32,570 nt of DNA from Oscillospiraceae bacterium (GTDB taxonomy: Bacteria; Bacillota; Clostridia; Oscillospirales; CAG-272): the NCBI GenBank assembly GCA_015063455.1, contig SVUC01000011.1, positions 1 through 32,570 on the forward strand, written 5' to 3'. Shown here piece by piece: positions 1 through 8,695 of the stretch. The translations under genes and the position numbers were made by a program. The notes below the pieces were generated by a model. That model made no database searches, was not told where the DNA came from, and saw only the letters and a list, made by a program, of their open reading frames with translations. Each line of letters opens with the position of its first letter. Positions within the stretch are counted from its first letter, which is position 1.

Positions 1-3
1 TAG

Positions 4-117
4 AAAAAGTCATTCAAGAATATGCACCTTTAGCTCAGTTGGTAGAGCAACTGACTCTTAATCAGTGGGTCCCGGGTTCGAATCCCTGAAGGTGCACCAT
101 TCCTTGAATGACTTTTT
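4..117. repeat. 15-bp perfect inverted repeat flanking tRNA-Lys (AAAAAGTCATTCAAG at 4-18 / CTTGAATGACTTTTT at 103-117)
   Basis: Direct reading; the right arm runs into a T6 tract. Confidence 0.9.
24..99 (+). tRNA. tRNA-Lys (anticodon CTT), CCA encoded
   Basis: GCACCTT acceptor pairs with AAGGTGC; D arm TAGCTCAGTTGGTAGAGC; anticodon loop CTCTTAA; T arm GGGTTCGAATCCC; 3' ACCA. Confidence 0.97.
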
Positions 118-234
118 TCGTTTTATTATTGATATTTACATTTATATAGGTTGCGTGGTGGAATTAACAGTCCGCGTGACTGCAAACCGAAAACACGAGC
201 TGTAAACTGATTTCAAAGCACATAATCAATATTA

Positions 235-270
235 GCCGCAGATATTTACTGAGGGATATCTGCGGCATTT
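235..270 (+). terminator. Strong hairpin GCCGCAGATAT-N10-ATATCTGCGGC followed by ATTTTATATTTT (terminator- or attenuator-like)
   Basis: 11-bp perfect stem then T-rich tail. Confidence 0.6.
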
Positions 271-287
271 TATATTTTGGAGGAAAT

Positions 288-413
288 ATGGAAGAGAATA
301 AATTGGAACTAAAACAAATTGTAGATTACCCACGCTATCGTATGTACATGCAGTTTATCTTGAACTTAATTAGTAACACAAGTCTGAGAGACAATGGAAA
401 TAAATATACTTGA
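288..413 (+). pseudogene. 41-aa ORF MEENKLELKQIVDYPRYRMYMQFILNLISNTSLRDNGNKYT; probable truncated N-terminus of a Firmicutes mobile-element replication-initiator-like protein
   Basis: SD GGAGG 7 nt upstream of ATG; ELKQIVDYPRYRMYxQFI resembles from memory the N-terminus of Rep-like proteins in Clostridia integrative elements; the ORF stops where the family normally continues. Confidence 0.45.
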
Positions 414-645
414 ATATTCGTAATTTGTCATTTTTATTTCTCCTTATAGCTTGTTTTTTGAGCGCGTTCACATATAAAAGAGATATTGAAATGAAATATG
501 TAAACATCATTTTAAAATTTATCGTATTTTTTAAATCACAAACACCCATTCACTGTTCTTATTCTTCTCTGATCTTCCCACTAGGAGATCAAGTCATTAA
601 GAGTCTATTAGTAAATTCTGTGCTTACTCAATTATTTTGCAAACA

Positions 646-2175
646 TCATTCACCAACAGATGCTTCGATAGAAATTGAAAAGCTCCCCTCGATATCAGTA
701 ATACTCTTGCCATCTGTTACAAAATATGGGTTTGCCGGGTCAATGTTTACCCTTTCAAGTGACGGAAGTCCTGAGAATGCCTTTCCTGATATTTTCTCCA
801 CTTTCGGCCCAATGTTGATCTCGGTGATTTTGTCAGCCACAGAACTACTTGAAAATGCATTGTCAGCAATACTCTTTATTGCATCCGGAAGATAGAGCAC
901 GGTATCCTCACCATTATATGCACAAACCTCAAGTTCAACTGATGTATCATAATAAACGCGTCTAGAGCTCCAGTAATCGTAAGGATTTTCCTTGTTAAAC
1001 TGATACATCTCTTCAAGCGAATCAAACTCGAACAATACAAACTCATCAAACCACTCTTCCATAGTCATTTCGTGTCGATAAGTTATATAGTCCTCAACCG
1101 TATAGGTTATCTCCGGAATAAACATATACTCTCCTTGAACTATATCTACTCTTCCGTCCTCTCCGAAATAGAAGTCTGGTCCTGTTATTATAGATGAAAA
1201 CGGGTCAGCAGTTTGACGACTCTCCGATGCAAATTCACCATTCTCTTTGTGGTAACACAAGCTGCCGTTTTCATCGCAAGACAAGGTTACCGCGCCATTT
1301 TCTCTGACGTTTCCCCAAGGCAATGTGATTATACCGTCTTTTGTAAATATATACGCATCATCAGTGGTCGAACGGCGCGTAAATACATATCCGTCAGCGA
1401 AGTTAAACGAGTATACGCTAAAGTTTCCTGTCAATGAAAAGGGTTCATCGAACTCTAAAACCTGCTCCCCATATTTTATTGAATGAAGTCTCGCACTATA
1501 ATTGCCGGTATAATCTTCTGTAACAAACGATATTTCAAGCTCGGCTCCGTCGCATAGCACGGTAACCACTTCATCCGGGGATTCAGTGTGAATTTTGTTG
1601 ACCCGCATTGGCAACGGATAATTAGAATTATCTTTTCTATAGATAGCCGCATCCGCACCTTCCTTGAACCAGGCCCAGTATGAGCAGGTGTATATTCCTT
1701 CTCTGGTGGAGCTGAGGAACACATCTATAAAGGAATATTTCGGGTTGTCAGTCGCCACATTCACACAACCTATCTTATTTAGATTGTCAAAGGCCCTGGG
1801 AGAGATCTCCGTCACATTTGCACCAATGTTGATTTCGGTTATTTCGTCAGCAACCGGGCTGTCCCCGAAAGCGTTTTCTGCAATTTCCGTAACCGAATCG
1901 GGAAGATAAACAACAGTATTTGTACCGAGATAGCTTGTGAGAACTCCATCGGTAATTATGTAATCAGCCTCGTTGATTACTGTCGTCTCTTCCGCTTCTA
2001 TCTCCGGGGCATCAGTTTCCCTTGTTGCTGATTCACCCGATTCGGATATAGGTGTATTTGTTGGAACATCGGCATTAGGATTGGTCTCGTCAATTCTAAC
2101 ACCATGATCACATCCACACATAACAGTTAATACAACTACCGCTACAGCAGCAAGAATTAGTTTTTGTCTAAACAT
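646..2175 (-). CDS. Putative lipoprotein with two LRR_5 (BspA-like) repeat blocks flanking a ~280-aa unassigned domain
   Basis: 509-aa ORF; N-terminal hydrophobic segment ending LTVMCGC; repeated YLPDxxxxIAxNAF..ITEINIGxxVxxISxxAF blocks; SD AGGAG upstream. Confidence 0.75.
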   Translation of the reverse strand: MFRQKLILAAVAVVVLTVMCGCDHGVRIDETNPNADVPTNTPISESGESATRETDAPEIEAEETTVINEADYIITDGVLTSYLGTNTVVYLPDSVTEIAENAFGDSPVADEITEINIGANVTEISPRAFDNLNKIGCVNVATDNPKYSFIDVFLSSTREGIYTCSYWAWFKEGADAAIYRKDNSNYPLPMRVNKIHTESPDEVVTVLCDGAELEISFVTEDYTGNYSARLHSIKYGEQVLEFDEPFSLTGNFSVYSFNFADGYVFTRRSTTDDAYIFTKDGIITLPWGNVRENGAVTLSCDENGSLCYHKENGEFASESRQTADPFSSIITGPDFYFGEDGRVDIVQGEYMFIPEITYTVEDYITYRHEMTMEEWFDEFVLFEFDSLEEMYQFNKENPYDYWSSRRVYYDTSVELEVCAYNGEDTVLYLPDAIKSIADNAFSSSSVADKITEINIGPKVEKISGKAFSGLPSLERVNIDPANPYFVTDGKSITDIEGSFSISIEASVGE

Positions 2176-2435
2176 AACTTACTCCTATCAAAACATGATT
2201 ATTATTTCAAACATTTACACTTGCTAAGAACTTTTGTCTTATGAAGTCCAAGTACATCTAATAATAAGTACTATTTTTAACTGTAAATCTTACAAGAATT
2301 AGTTTTTTTATTGCTCAAAAATTTGTGTCCTTGGATATTCCATAACCAGAGGAGTTTGATAGAGGGAAGAGCTTTATATTTTGAAGGTAACCTAATCTAA
2401 TAGATGTAAAAGCATCGACACGTAATCCCAATTTT

Positions 2436-5400
2436 TTAGTTATTCTTTTGCAGACTGTCCAAGTATGCAACTACTTTAGTCCAACTATCATTAGTCAATG
2501 CGCCCGCATATTTTTGGGTGTTAAGAGCATTATTTGCAGCGTCTTCGGGAAACACAGTACGAATATCACTCTCGTAATTCGAATCGTTTCTTGGTGTCCA
2601 ATAGTTTTTCAATGTATACTCGCCGTTTTTATCTATTGTGAAGGTGATTGCTGTTGGAACAAAATCACCTTCGACTTCTTCAATCTGCCCTTCGTTAACA
2701 GCATACTTCGTATGATATACGATCAAATAAACAGTTACTTCATCAAAGTTCTCAGTATTAGCGAACGCTTTTGCTACTCCTTCAGTTTCAATGTCAAGCA
2801 AACAATACGATTCAACATGAATGAGTCCGTCCGGATATTCACTGCGGTATTTATCTTTTAACACACTTGATATAGCATCGTTTATTTCAGATGTATCTAA
2901 AGACCATCTCCACGCCGCATCGGGTTTCTTGCTTTGATTTACAACGTAGTTTTCATAATCGGCTTTTGAGACCTCTCTGTTCTCTATGTAATACAACGTT
3001 ACATTATTTTCGTAGTCTACGCGGTAATAAGCAATTTTAATTATTCTGTCATCATTTCTCGATAGGTCCAATTTTCCTATTCCGGAAATCGATCCACCTA
3101 AGTCCCAGCTGAAAGTTCCGTCTGCTTTTAAGTTATTAAACGTTCTGTATGGCTCAGGAAGTGCGTATACTTTGTTATCCTTATAGTAGAGTATCAGGAA
3201 ATTACCACACGAAATTTCCAAAACCATCTCAGATTGACCGTCTCCGTCAAGATCAATTATCGCATATTTTTCGAGAGTGTATCCGTTATAGTCAAGCCAT
3301 CTGTCAAGTCCAATGCCTTCGGGTTGGTCAAAAGTGTACATCGGGAGATGGTTTCGCAGAACTGACTGACATCTAAGCACGGATTCGTCGGTATCATAGT
3401 CAATTATGTATCCGTAAGATCTCAGCTCCGCAATACGTTTATCGTCCACTTCGCCACGATATTTGAATTCAAGGACAGTTTCGACGTAATCGAAGTTGTC
3501 GAACGAAACGTACCATGTTTTATTTCCTTTGGTCAGCTTTACGATGAATTCGCACTCACCACTTCCTCCGCCTCCTCCCGAATAAACAGGAGTTGCAGTG
3601 TCATAATCGACTGATTCGGGGAAGTGGATATTAAGAATACCAACACTTGAGCTGCCAGCAACGTGATAATATACATTGAAAGTGTGACGCTCTGCTTGGT
3701 CACTCGGTAATGAGAGAGTAGGATATGTGTAGAAGTAAAGATAAACGTTATTCATGAATATCTTGTCGTGGAAAAGAAATATCCGGTCTCCTGTGGGGAA
3801 TGACCCAAGCACCGATAAAGGATCAAAGTCATTCTCGGTAAGTATGTGTTTGATTGTGTACTTGCCCGAGTAATCCTGGAAGCCGAATGAACTTACAACC
3901 AATTCGCCTGCAATATATTGGTACTTCAATTCAAAATATCCGACTCCTTCATAAGGACCGTCCGAGAACACGTCTTTTTTGCATAGAATGTCCTTACAAG
4001 ATATCAGACAGCCATTTTCAACAGAGTAGTTTTCTGACCCATAGCAAAGAAAATCGTATGTTTCACTCGGGTTGGCTGGATCCTTGATCTTCGGAATGGT
4101 GTATTTGGTCAGATTTTGTTTGCCGAGTGTGATAATGTAGTCAGAATCTGTAGTTTCAAGATTAGTATATTCGTACACAAATGATGTGGGATTACTTACA
4201 ATGATAGAATCTCCTGTTCTGCCGTTTTTGACATCAACCCAATTATCCATCTCAAATGTATGGAGATTTGTTTCAGGATCATAATTCTCGCGGTATGTAA
4301 ATGTGTAGCTTTCCTCCACTCCGTCTGACGTGAAGTCTGCGTAATAAGTATCGGTGTATGAACAGGTCGTTTTGTTGTTAGAATAATATTTTACATCTGT
4401 TATTTCAAATTGTCCCGTAGTCTCTGAGTACCTGTGGTAAATATTTATTGTCCCGGGAATGCCTGCAGGAGAGAGGAAGAGATTTATTGGGCAATTTATA
4501 AAAACGTCTGAAACTGTGTAATTACAGAAAGGTTCGTAGCCGAGCTTATCAAAAAGGATTGTAGGATCTGTTCCGAGGCAGTCTTTTGCGATATAATATG
4601 TCCGATTTCCGTAAGTGATAGTGAACGCATATTCGTTTGCTCCGAAGACGACATTATCATTGAGAAACTCTATTGGATCGGGGAAAGAAATGGGTTCACC
4701 TGTTTTTCCGTTGACCGCATAAATATCTTCTTGCAAGATGCCCGTTCCGCTGCCTAAAACATTTGTTATTACTGTGTCAAGGACACCGTCTCCTGTGAAG
4801 TCGACAGAGTGTACTTTTGTGCGGTAACCATTTATCACCTCGGGAACATTTTCTTTATTGTAAACATTGTCGATTCCGCGGAACATAATGTGTTCACTTG
4901 TGGTATAGACAAGGGCTTTGCCGACAAGACCATTGAAATCCTCAGAATCAGACGATGTTACCGTTATACGAGCGTACTCGGTGTATCCGATATTGTACTT
5001 CATATTGGGGAATATATGTACCATAAGGGATATTTTGGCTGTCTTTCCGCTTCTTGCTTCTGTGAGTGTGGCGGTAATCAGACCATTCGAGTCTATCATA
5101 TACGGACCTTCGTATGCAAGTCCCCATTCGCTGTACATAAGACCTGATTTGTACTGCATTGTCTTGTTTTCCGTATCAAATGAGAAGCAGTCTACAGAAA
5201 CTCCGCTGTTGTAGGGTTCCTCTCCGAGATCGGTGTAGTAGTACCACGATTTTTCCGCGAGAATTGACATATCGATCGGTAATACCTTATGAGAATAGAG
5301 TCCGTCAAATATATTGGAGGTGTACGCATTTTTACCCCATTTATATACGGTGTCGCCGTATATAACAGCGTTTGCGGCAAACATTTCGCTGATTCCGTTC

Positions 5401-7517
5401 TTTACATAGTACAGAGCAATCGAATCGGTTTCTTCAAAATATTCTGCACAGATCTCGCTGATCTGTCCTGTTTTCATCGGTATAGTTACCTGATACATCT
5501 GACCGTCGATCAGCTTATAATAATGAGACTGCCGTACTTTGTCCACCATATGGACTCCGCTGGTCCATACGGCTTCAATCTCGCCGTCATGGTCTATGTC
5601 AGCGAAAGTAACGGCTGCGGCATTTGCTTTTGCTGAATCAAGGAATGTCTTGCCGCATTTTTCCTCAATTGTATCCCCTTCATCGAACCATTCGAGCGGG
5701 CAAAGCATATATTCGAGCCCCTCTTCTGTTGCATCTGACGGTATTCCTTCGGGAAGATCCGTGCGGTTTGCAGTGATCTTGATGTTTGCAATGATGCTGT
5801 TCATCACCTCTTCTTCGTTTGCAGGCTTTTCTCCCGAAGTGTCAGAAGGTGCGAGCGTTATCACTGAATAGAGATTGTGTCCGAGCTCGATCAGATACAT
5901 ATATTGACGTCTGCTTTTTTCCTTAAAAGCCTCTCGTTCAGCCTCAGCAATATTTTCGAGATAGTCATCGGGGACAACGTTGAAGTAGTTCAATGTCGGG
6001 TAATTCCAACCGTCATCTGCACCGTAAATTCCGTACTGATATATTTCATATGCGGGTGCATATCCCCAATGTGCGCGGTTGAAGAGAGCTTTCGGGTCGC
6101 AGCCGTCGTCACATAAAAGTGTCTGACAGTCTATTATGCTGTAATTCTCAGCATCCCCGGGGAATTGCAGCTCGATCATACTATCGCCGTATGAGAGTGT
6201 ATCTGCATCAATATAAACATCGTCACAATGATATATTTTGTGCGACATATATTGTGTGGTAACTTTATCGTTATTTGCAGGATCATCTGGGTCTGGATCA
6301 TTTGAATCATCCACTCCCGATTCATTATTTTCACCTGCGGGATCGTTATACACGATTTTTTCGCTTTCGTTTATGTCGATAAGAGAACATCCGACCGCAC
6401 AGAGCGATAGAAGTACTGCAATAATTGCAAGGATTAATTTGTGGTTGTTTTTCTTGGTAAGCATAGTGATCCTTTCTTTGATAGAACCACTGCCGAGTCC
6501 GATGGCATCCGTCTGCATGAACAGGCTGTTTTTTCTCGGAATTGTATCAATAATAATTCCAGCGTAATCGAGGCGCTGTCTTTCGTTCAGCTTAGCAGAT
6601 ACAGTATCGTCGCAAGCGAGTTCAGCATCCTGCTTCGACACATATGCTGCTATCCATACAAAAGGATTCCACCAATAAACTGCAATGGCGGCAAGGCGGA
6701 TAAGAGACCATATGTTGTCAAGATGCCTGAGATGAGTGTACTCGTGGATGATAATCATCGCGGGACTCTTAGCTTCGAGTGAACTAGGGGTTAGATAAAT
6801 TGCGGGAATAATGCCGCTGAGACAAGGCGAGTGTACGTTTTTTGAGATATAAACGTTAACGTTGTTTATTCTTTTGAAAAATACTCGATCTCGGCGGACG
6901 CTGAGCGTGAAGGCTATTCCCGACAAAATAAATGTCGCACCAATCACGCAGGAGACTATGACGCGGATCTTGTTCGCAGCGGAGATGAGTCCGTCTGTCA
7001 AATTGGGATTTTCTTTTCCGCTGTCATCAATCTTGTCGATTGGATCAATAATTTCCTGCGAGTCCGAGTTGTTTTGTGGATGGGAGATGATATCACCGAT
7101 GTTGACGTCAGGCTCATCGCTTACACCCGGGGTGACATTGTTCTCTGGAACGTCACTTAATTCGGGATTACTTGGGATGACAACTCCGGGAATTTCTGTG
7201 TCTCCCGTGAAAGATCCTGATGGACTTTGCGGTGTCGGAGTAATCGGAATCAGCACCTGACTTCCCGATACGTTGCCGGGAGATACAGGGATTTCGGGCT
7301 GATTTACTGTCGAATCATTGATGGATGACACTGGCGGATCAACAAAGATTTCTTTCTCAACATTTATTTCAATGGGAGAGAAGGGGATGAGCAGTTTTAT
7401 CACAACTGCGATCCATAGTGCGTAGATCAGCCTCGGTGACACGGAACGACGAAACAGAAGTCTGATCAGTAATATTATTACGATCAGTACTGAGAGAATA
7501 ATCGCATTTTTTAGCAT
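2436..7517 (-). CDS. M56/BlaR1-family membrane metallopeptidase with very large extracytoplasmic C-terminal region
   Basis: 1693 aa; N-terminal TM helices, HEYTHLRHLD (HExxH), W-NPFVW and D-ELACDD motifs typical of M56; directly follows blaI; C-terminal DIDHDGE, DFTGDGVLD, DFTSDGVEE, DLDGDGQSE motifs. Confidence 0.9.
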   Translation of the reverse strand: MLKNAIILSVLIVIILLIRLLFRRSVSPRLIYALWIAVVIKLLIPFSPIEINVEKEIFVDPPVSSINDSTVNQPEIPVSPGNVSGSQVLIPITPTPQSPSGSFTGDTEIPGVVIPSNPELSDVPENNVTPGVSDEPDVNIGDIISHPQNNSDSQEIIDPIDKIDDSGKENPNLTDGLISAANKIRVIVSCVIGATFILSGIAFTLSVRRDRVFFKRINNVNVYISKNVHSPCLSGIIPAIYLTPSSLEAKSPAMIIIHEYTHLRHLDNIWSLIRLAAIAVYWWNPFVWIAAYVSKQDAELACDDTVSAKLNERQRLDYAGIIIDTIPRKNSLFMQTDAIGLGSGSIKERITMLTKKNNHKLILAIIAVLLSLCAVGCSLIDINESEKIVYNDPAGENNESGVDDSNDPDPDDPANNDKVTTQYMSHKIYHCDDVYIDADTLSYGDSMIELQFPGDAENYSIIDCQTLLCDDGCDPKALFNRAHWGYAPAYEIYQYGIYGADDGWNYPTLNYFNVVPDDYLENIAEAEREAFKEKSRRQYMYLIELGHNLYSVITLAPSDTSGEKPANEEEVMNSIIANIKITANRTDLPEGIPSDATEEGLEYMLCPLEWFDEGDTIEEKCGKTFLDSAKANAAAVTFADIDHDGEIEAVWTSGVHMVDKVRQSHYYKLIDGQMYQVTIPMKTGQISEICAEYFEETDSIALYYVKNGISEMFAANAVIYGDTVYKWGKNAYTSNIFDGLYSHKVLPIDMSILAEKSWYYYTDLGEEPYNSGVSVDCFSFDTENKTMQYKSGLMYSEWGLAYEGPYMIDSNGLITATLTEARSGKTAKISLMVHIFPNMKYNIGYTEYARITVTSSDSEDFNGLVGKALVYTTSEHIMFRGIDNVYNKENVPEVINGYRTKVHSVDFTGDGVLDTVITNVLGSGTGILQEDIYAVNGKTGEPISFPDPIEFLNDNVVFGANEYAFTITYGNRTYYIAKDCLGTDPTILFDKLGYEPFCNYTVSDVFINCPINLFLSPAGIPGTINIYHRYSETTGQFEITDVKYYSNNKTTCSYTDTYYADFTSDGVEESYTFTYRENYDPETNLHTFEMDNWVDVKNGRTGDSIIVSNPTSFVYEYTNLETTDSDYIITLGKQNLTKYTIPKIKDPANPSETYDFLCYGSENYSVENGCLISCKDILCKKDVFSDGPYEGVGYFELKYQYIAGELVVSSFGFQDYSGKYTIKHILTENDFDPLSVLGSFPTGDRIFLFHDKIFMNNVYLYFYTYPTLSLPSDQAERHTFNVYYHVAGSSSVGILNIHFPESVDYDTATPVYSGGGGGSGECEFIVKLTKGNKTWYVSFDNFDYVETVLEFKYRGEVDDKRIAELRSYGYIIDYDTDESVLRCQSVLRNHLPMYTFDQPEGIGLDRWLDYNGYTLEKYAIIDLDGDGQSEMVLEISCGNFLILYYKDNKVYALPEPYRTFNNLKADGTFSWDLGGSISGIGKLDLSRNDDRIIKIAYYRVDYENNVTLYYIENREVSKADYENYVVNQSKKPDAAWRWSLDTSEINDAISSVLKDKYRSEYPDGLIHVESYCLLDIETEGVAKAFANTENFDEVTVYLIVYHTKYAVNEGQIEEVEGDFVPTAITFTIDKNGEYTLKNYWTPRNDSNYESDIRTVFPEDAANNALNTQKYAGALTNDSWTKVVAYLDSLQKNN

Positions 7518-7520
7518 CGT

Positions 7521-7907
7521 TTACTCCTTTCCTTGTTTTGCTTCCGCTTCGTCGAGTATCTTACGCAGCTCTGCGATGTCTTCTTCGGATAAAGCTTTGC
7601 GTCCTGCCATAGATGAGACCATAAGTCCGATACTTCCGTCGTAAACGCGTGAGAGAAAAGAATCAGTCTCTGCAGGAATTATTTCCTTTCTTTTGATCAT
7701 AGGATAATACTGCTGGACACGACCGCTGTCGTCAACCCTGACAGCACCTTTGCCGATCAGTCTTTTCAGCATAACAAAGATCGTGGTTTTTGACCAGCCC
7801 GTATCTTTTTCAAGAAGATTTACCATTTCCGAAATTGTCCTTGGAGATGACTTCCAAAGAAGGTTCATAAGCTTCCATTCTCCGTCGGATAGATTTATAT
7901 TTGCCAT
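7521..7907 (-). CDS. blaI: BlaI/MecI/CopY family transcriptional repressor
   Basis: MANINLSDGEWKLMNLLWKSSPRTISEMVNLLEKDTGWSKTTIFVMLKRLIGKGAV is a typical BlaI winged-helix; SD GGAG before the ATG at 7907; 3-bp gap to the M56 gene. Confidence 0.92.
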   Translation of the reverse strand: MANINLSDGEWKLMNLLWKSSPRTISEMVNLLEKDTGWSKTTIFVMLKRLIGKGAVRVDDSGRVQQYYPMIKRKEIIPAETDSFLSRVYDGSIGLMVSSMAGRKALSEEDIAELRKILDEAEAKQGKE

Positions 7908-8057
7908 ATCATTCTCCATTCCTCCGCCAAATCAGCGGCACAAATATTTAGTGAAATTCAAATTAAAAAATTACCTTATCAAATATTTAATTTAAATTTC
8001 GCAGCGTGAACGTTTTTTCATTTACGTTAAATAAACTTTTACGCTGATTCTTGGGGT

Positions 8058-8069
8058 TAACAGCTGTTA
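8058..8069. promoter_or_regulatory. BlaI-type operator candidate O1 (TAACAGCTGTTA)
   Basis: Perfect palindrome with ACA-NN-TGT core, just downstream of the predicted blaI -10. Confidence 0.65.
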
Positions 8070-8078
8070 TCTGATTAT

Positions 8079-8107
8079 ATGATAACACACAGGTTAACAG
8101 TTGTCAA
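8079..8107 (-). promoter_or_regulatory. blaI promoter: TTGACA (8102-8107) -17- TATCAT (8079-8084)
   Basis: Sigma-A-like elements with 17-bp spacing on minus strand. Confidence 0.55.
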
Positions 8108-8109
8108 CC
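8092..8109. promoter_or_regulatory. BlaI-type operator candidate O2 (GGTTAACAGTTGTCAACC)
   Basis: 18-bp dyad with ACA-NN-TGT core overlapping the predicted -35 (TTGACA on minus strand). Confidence 0.65.
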
Positions 8110-8243
8110 CTATATTTGTTTTTTTATGAATTTTTTCATAAAGCTTATGTGGGTTATTTTTCTAAAAATAATCATTAAAACCTCTATAACAATAATATAA
8201 AATGACGAAAATGAATTTTTTTGTGTTTTTTTGTAAAAAACGA

Positions 8244-8272
8244 TTGACAAATCGTGCGAAAAGGTATATACT
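8244..8272 (+). promoter_or_regulatory. feoA promoter: TTGACA (8244-8249) -17- TATACT (8267-8272)
   Basis: Consensus -35 and near-consensus -10 with 17-bp spacing. Confidence 0.75.
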
Positions 8273-8279
8273 TAATGTT

Positions 8280-8297
8280 GGTTAGCGAAGGCTAATC
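8280..8297. promoter_or_regulatory. DtxR/IdeR/MntR-like operator candidate 1 (GGTTAGCGAAGGCTAATC)
   Basis: TTAG-N6-CTAA dyad immediately downstream of feoA -10. Confidence 0.6.
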
Positions 8298-8314
8298 TAT
8301 ATTTTATGTATATA

Positions 8315-8330
8315 GTTAGCATATTCTAAC
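8315..8330. promoter_or_regulatory. DtxR/IdeR/MntR-like operator candidate 2 (GTTAGCATATTCTAAC)
   Basis: Same TTAG-N6-CTAA dyad in the feoA leader. Confidence 0.6.
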
Positions 8331-8423
8331 TTGATTTGGAATAAAAACATTTTCGGTGATTATTTGATTATTAAAATACTAAATAATGCCGCAGATAAAT
8401 GCAGATTGTTGTGGGGGAATCCA

Positions 8424-8645
8424 ATGAAAACATTAAAGCAGGTAAAAGTTGGTGACACAGCCAAGGTGGTAAAACTTCACGGAGAAGGTGCTGTAAGACG
8501 GCGTATTATGGATATGGGTATCACAAAAGGTGTGGAAATCTATGTTCGTAAGGTTGCACCACTCGGTGATCCCATCGAAGTAATGGTAAGAGGATACGAA
8601 CTTTCTCTCAGAAAAGATGATGCTGATATGGTAGAAGTTGAGTAA
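8424..8645 (+). CDS. feoA: Ferrous iron transport protein A
   Basis: MKTLKQVKVGDTAKVVKLHGEGAVRRRIMDMGITKGVEIYVRKVAPLGDPIEVMVRGYELSLRKDDA: FeoA/SH3-like; followed by feoB. Confidence 0.95.
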   Translation: MKTLKQVKVGDTAKVVKLHGEGAVRRRIMDMGITKGVEIYVRKVAPLGDPIEVMVRGYELSLRKDDADMVEVE

Positions 8646-8695
8646 ATCTCACTTTTTTCGTAAAAACAGACTGTGTTTATTACAGATTATGTAAA

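Noticed and set aside
410-895. 161-aa + strand ORF over the lipoprotein 3' end
   Set aside because: Its C-terminal part is the antisense of the LRR_5 lipoprotein; no SD and no recognisable domain.
8331-8423. N-terminal extension of FeoA in the ORF track
   Set aside because: True FeoA start is ATG 8424 after GGGGG SD; the extension is leader sequence containing the end of operator 2.
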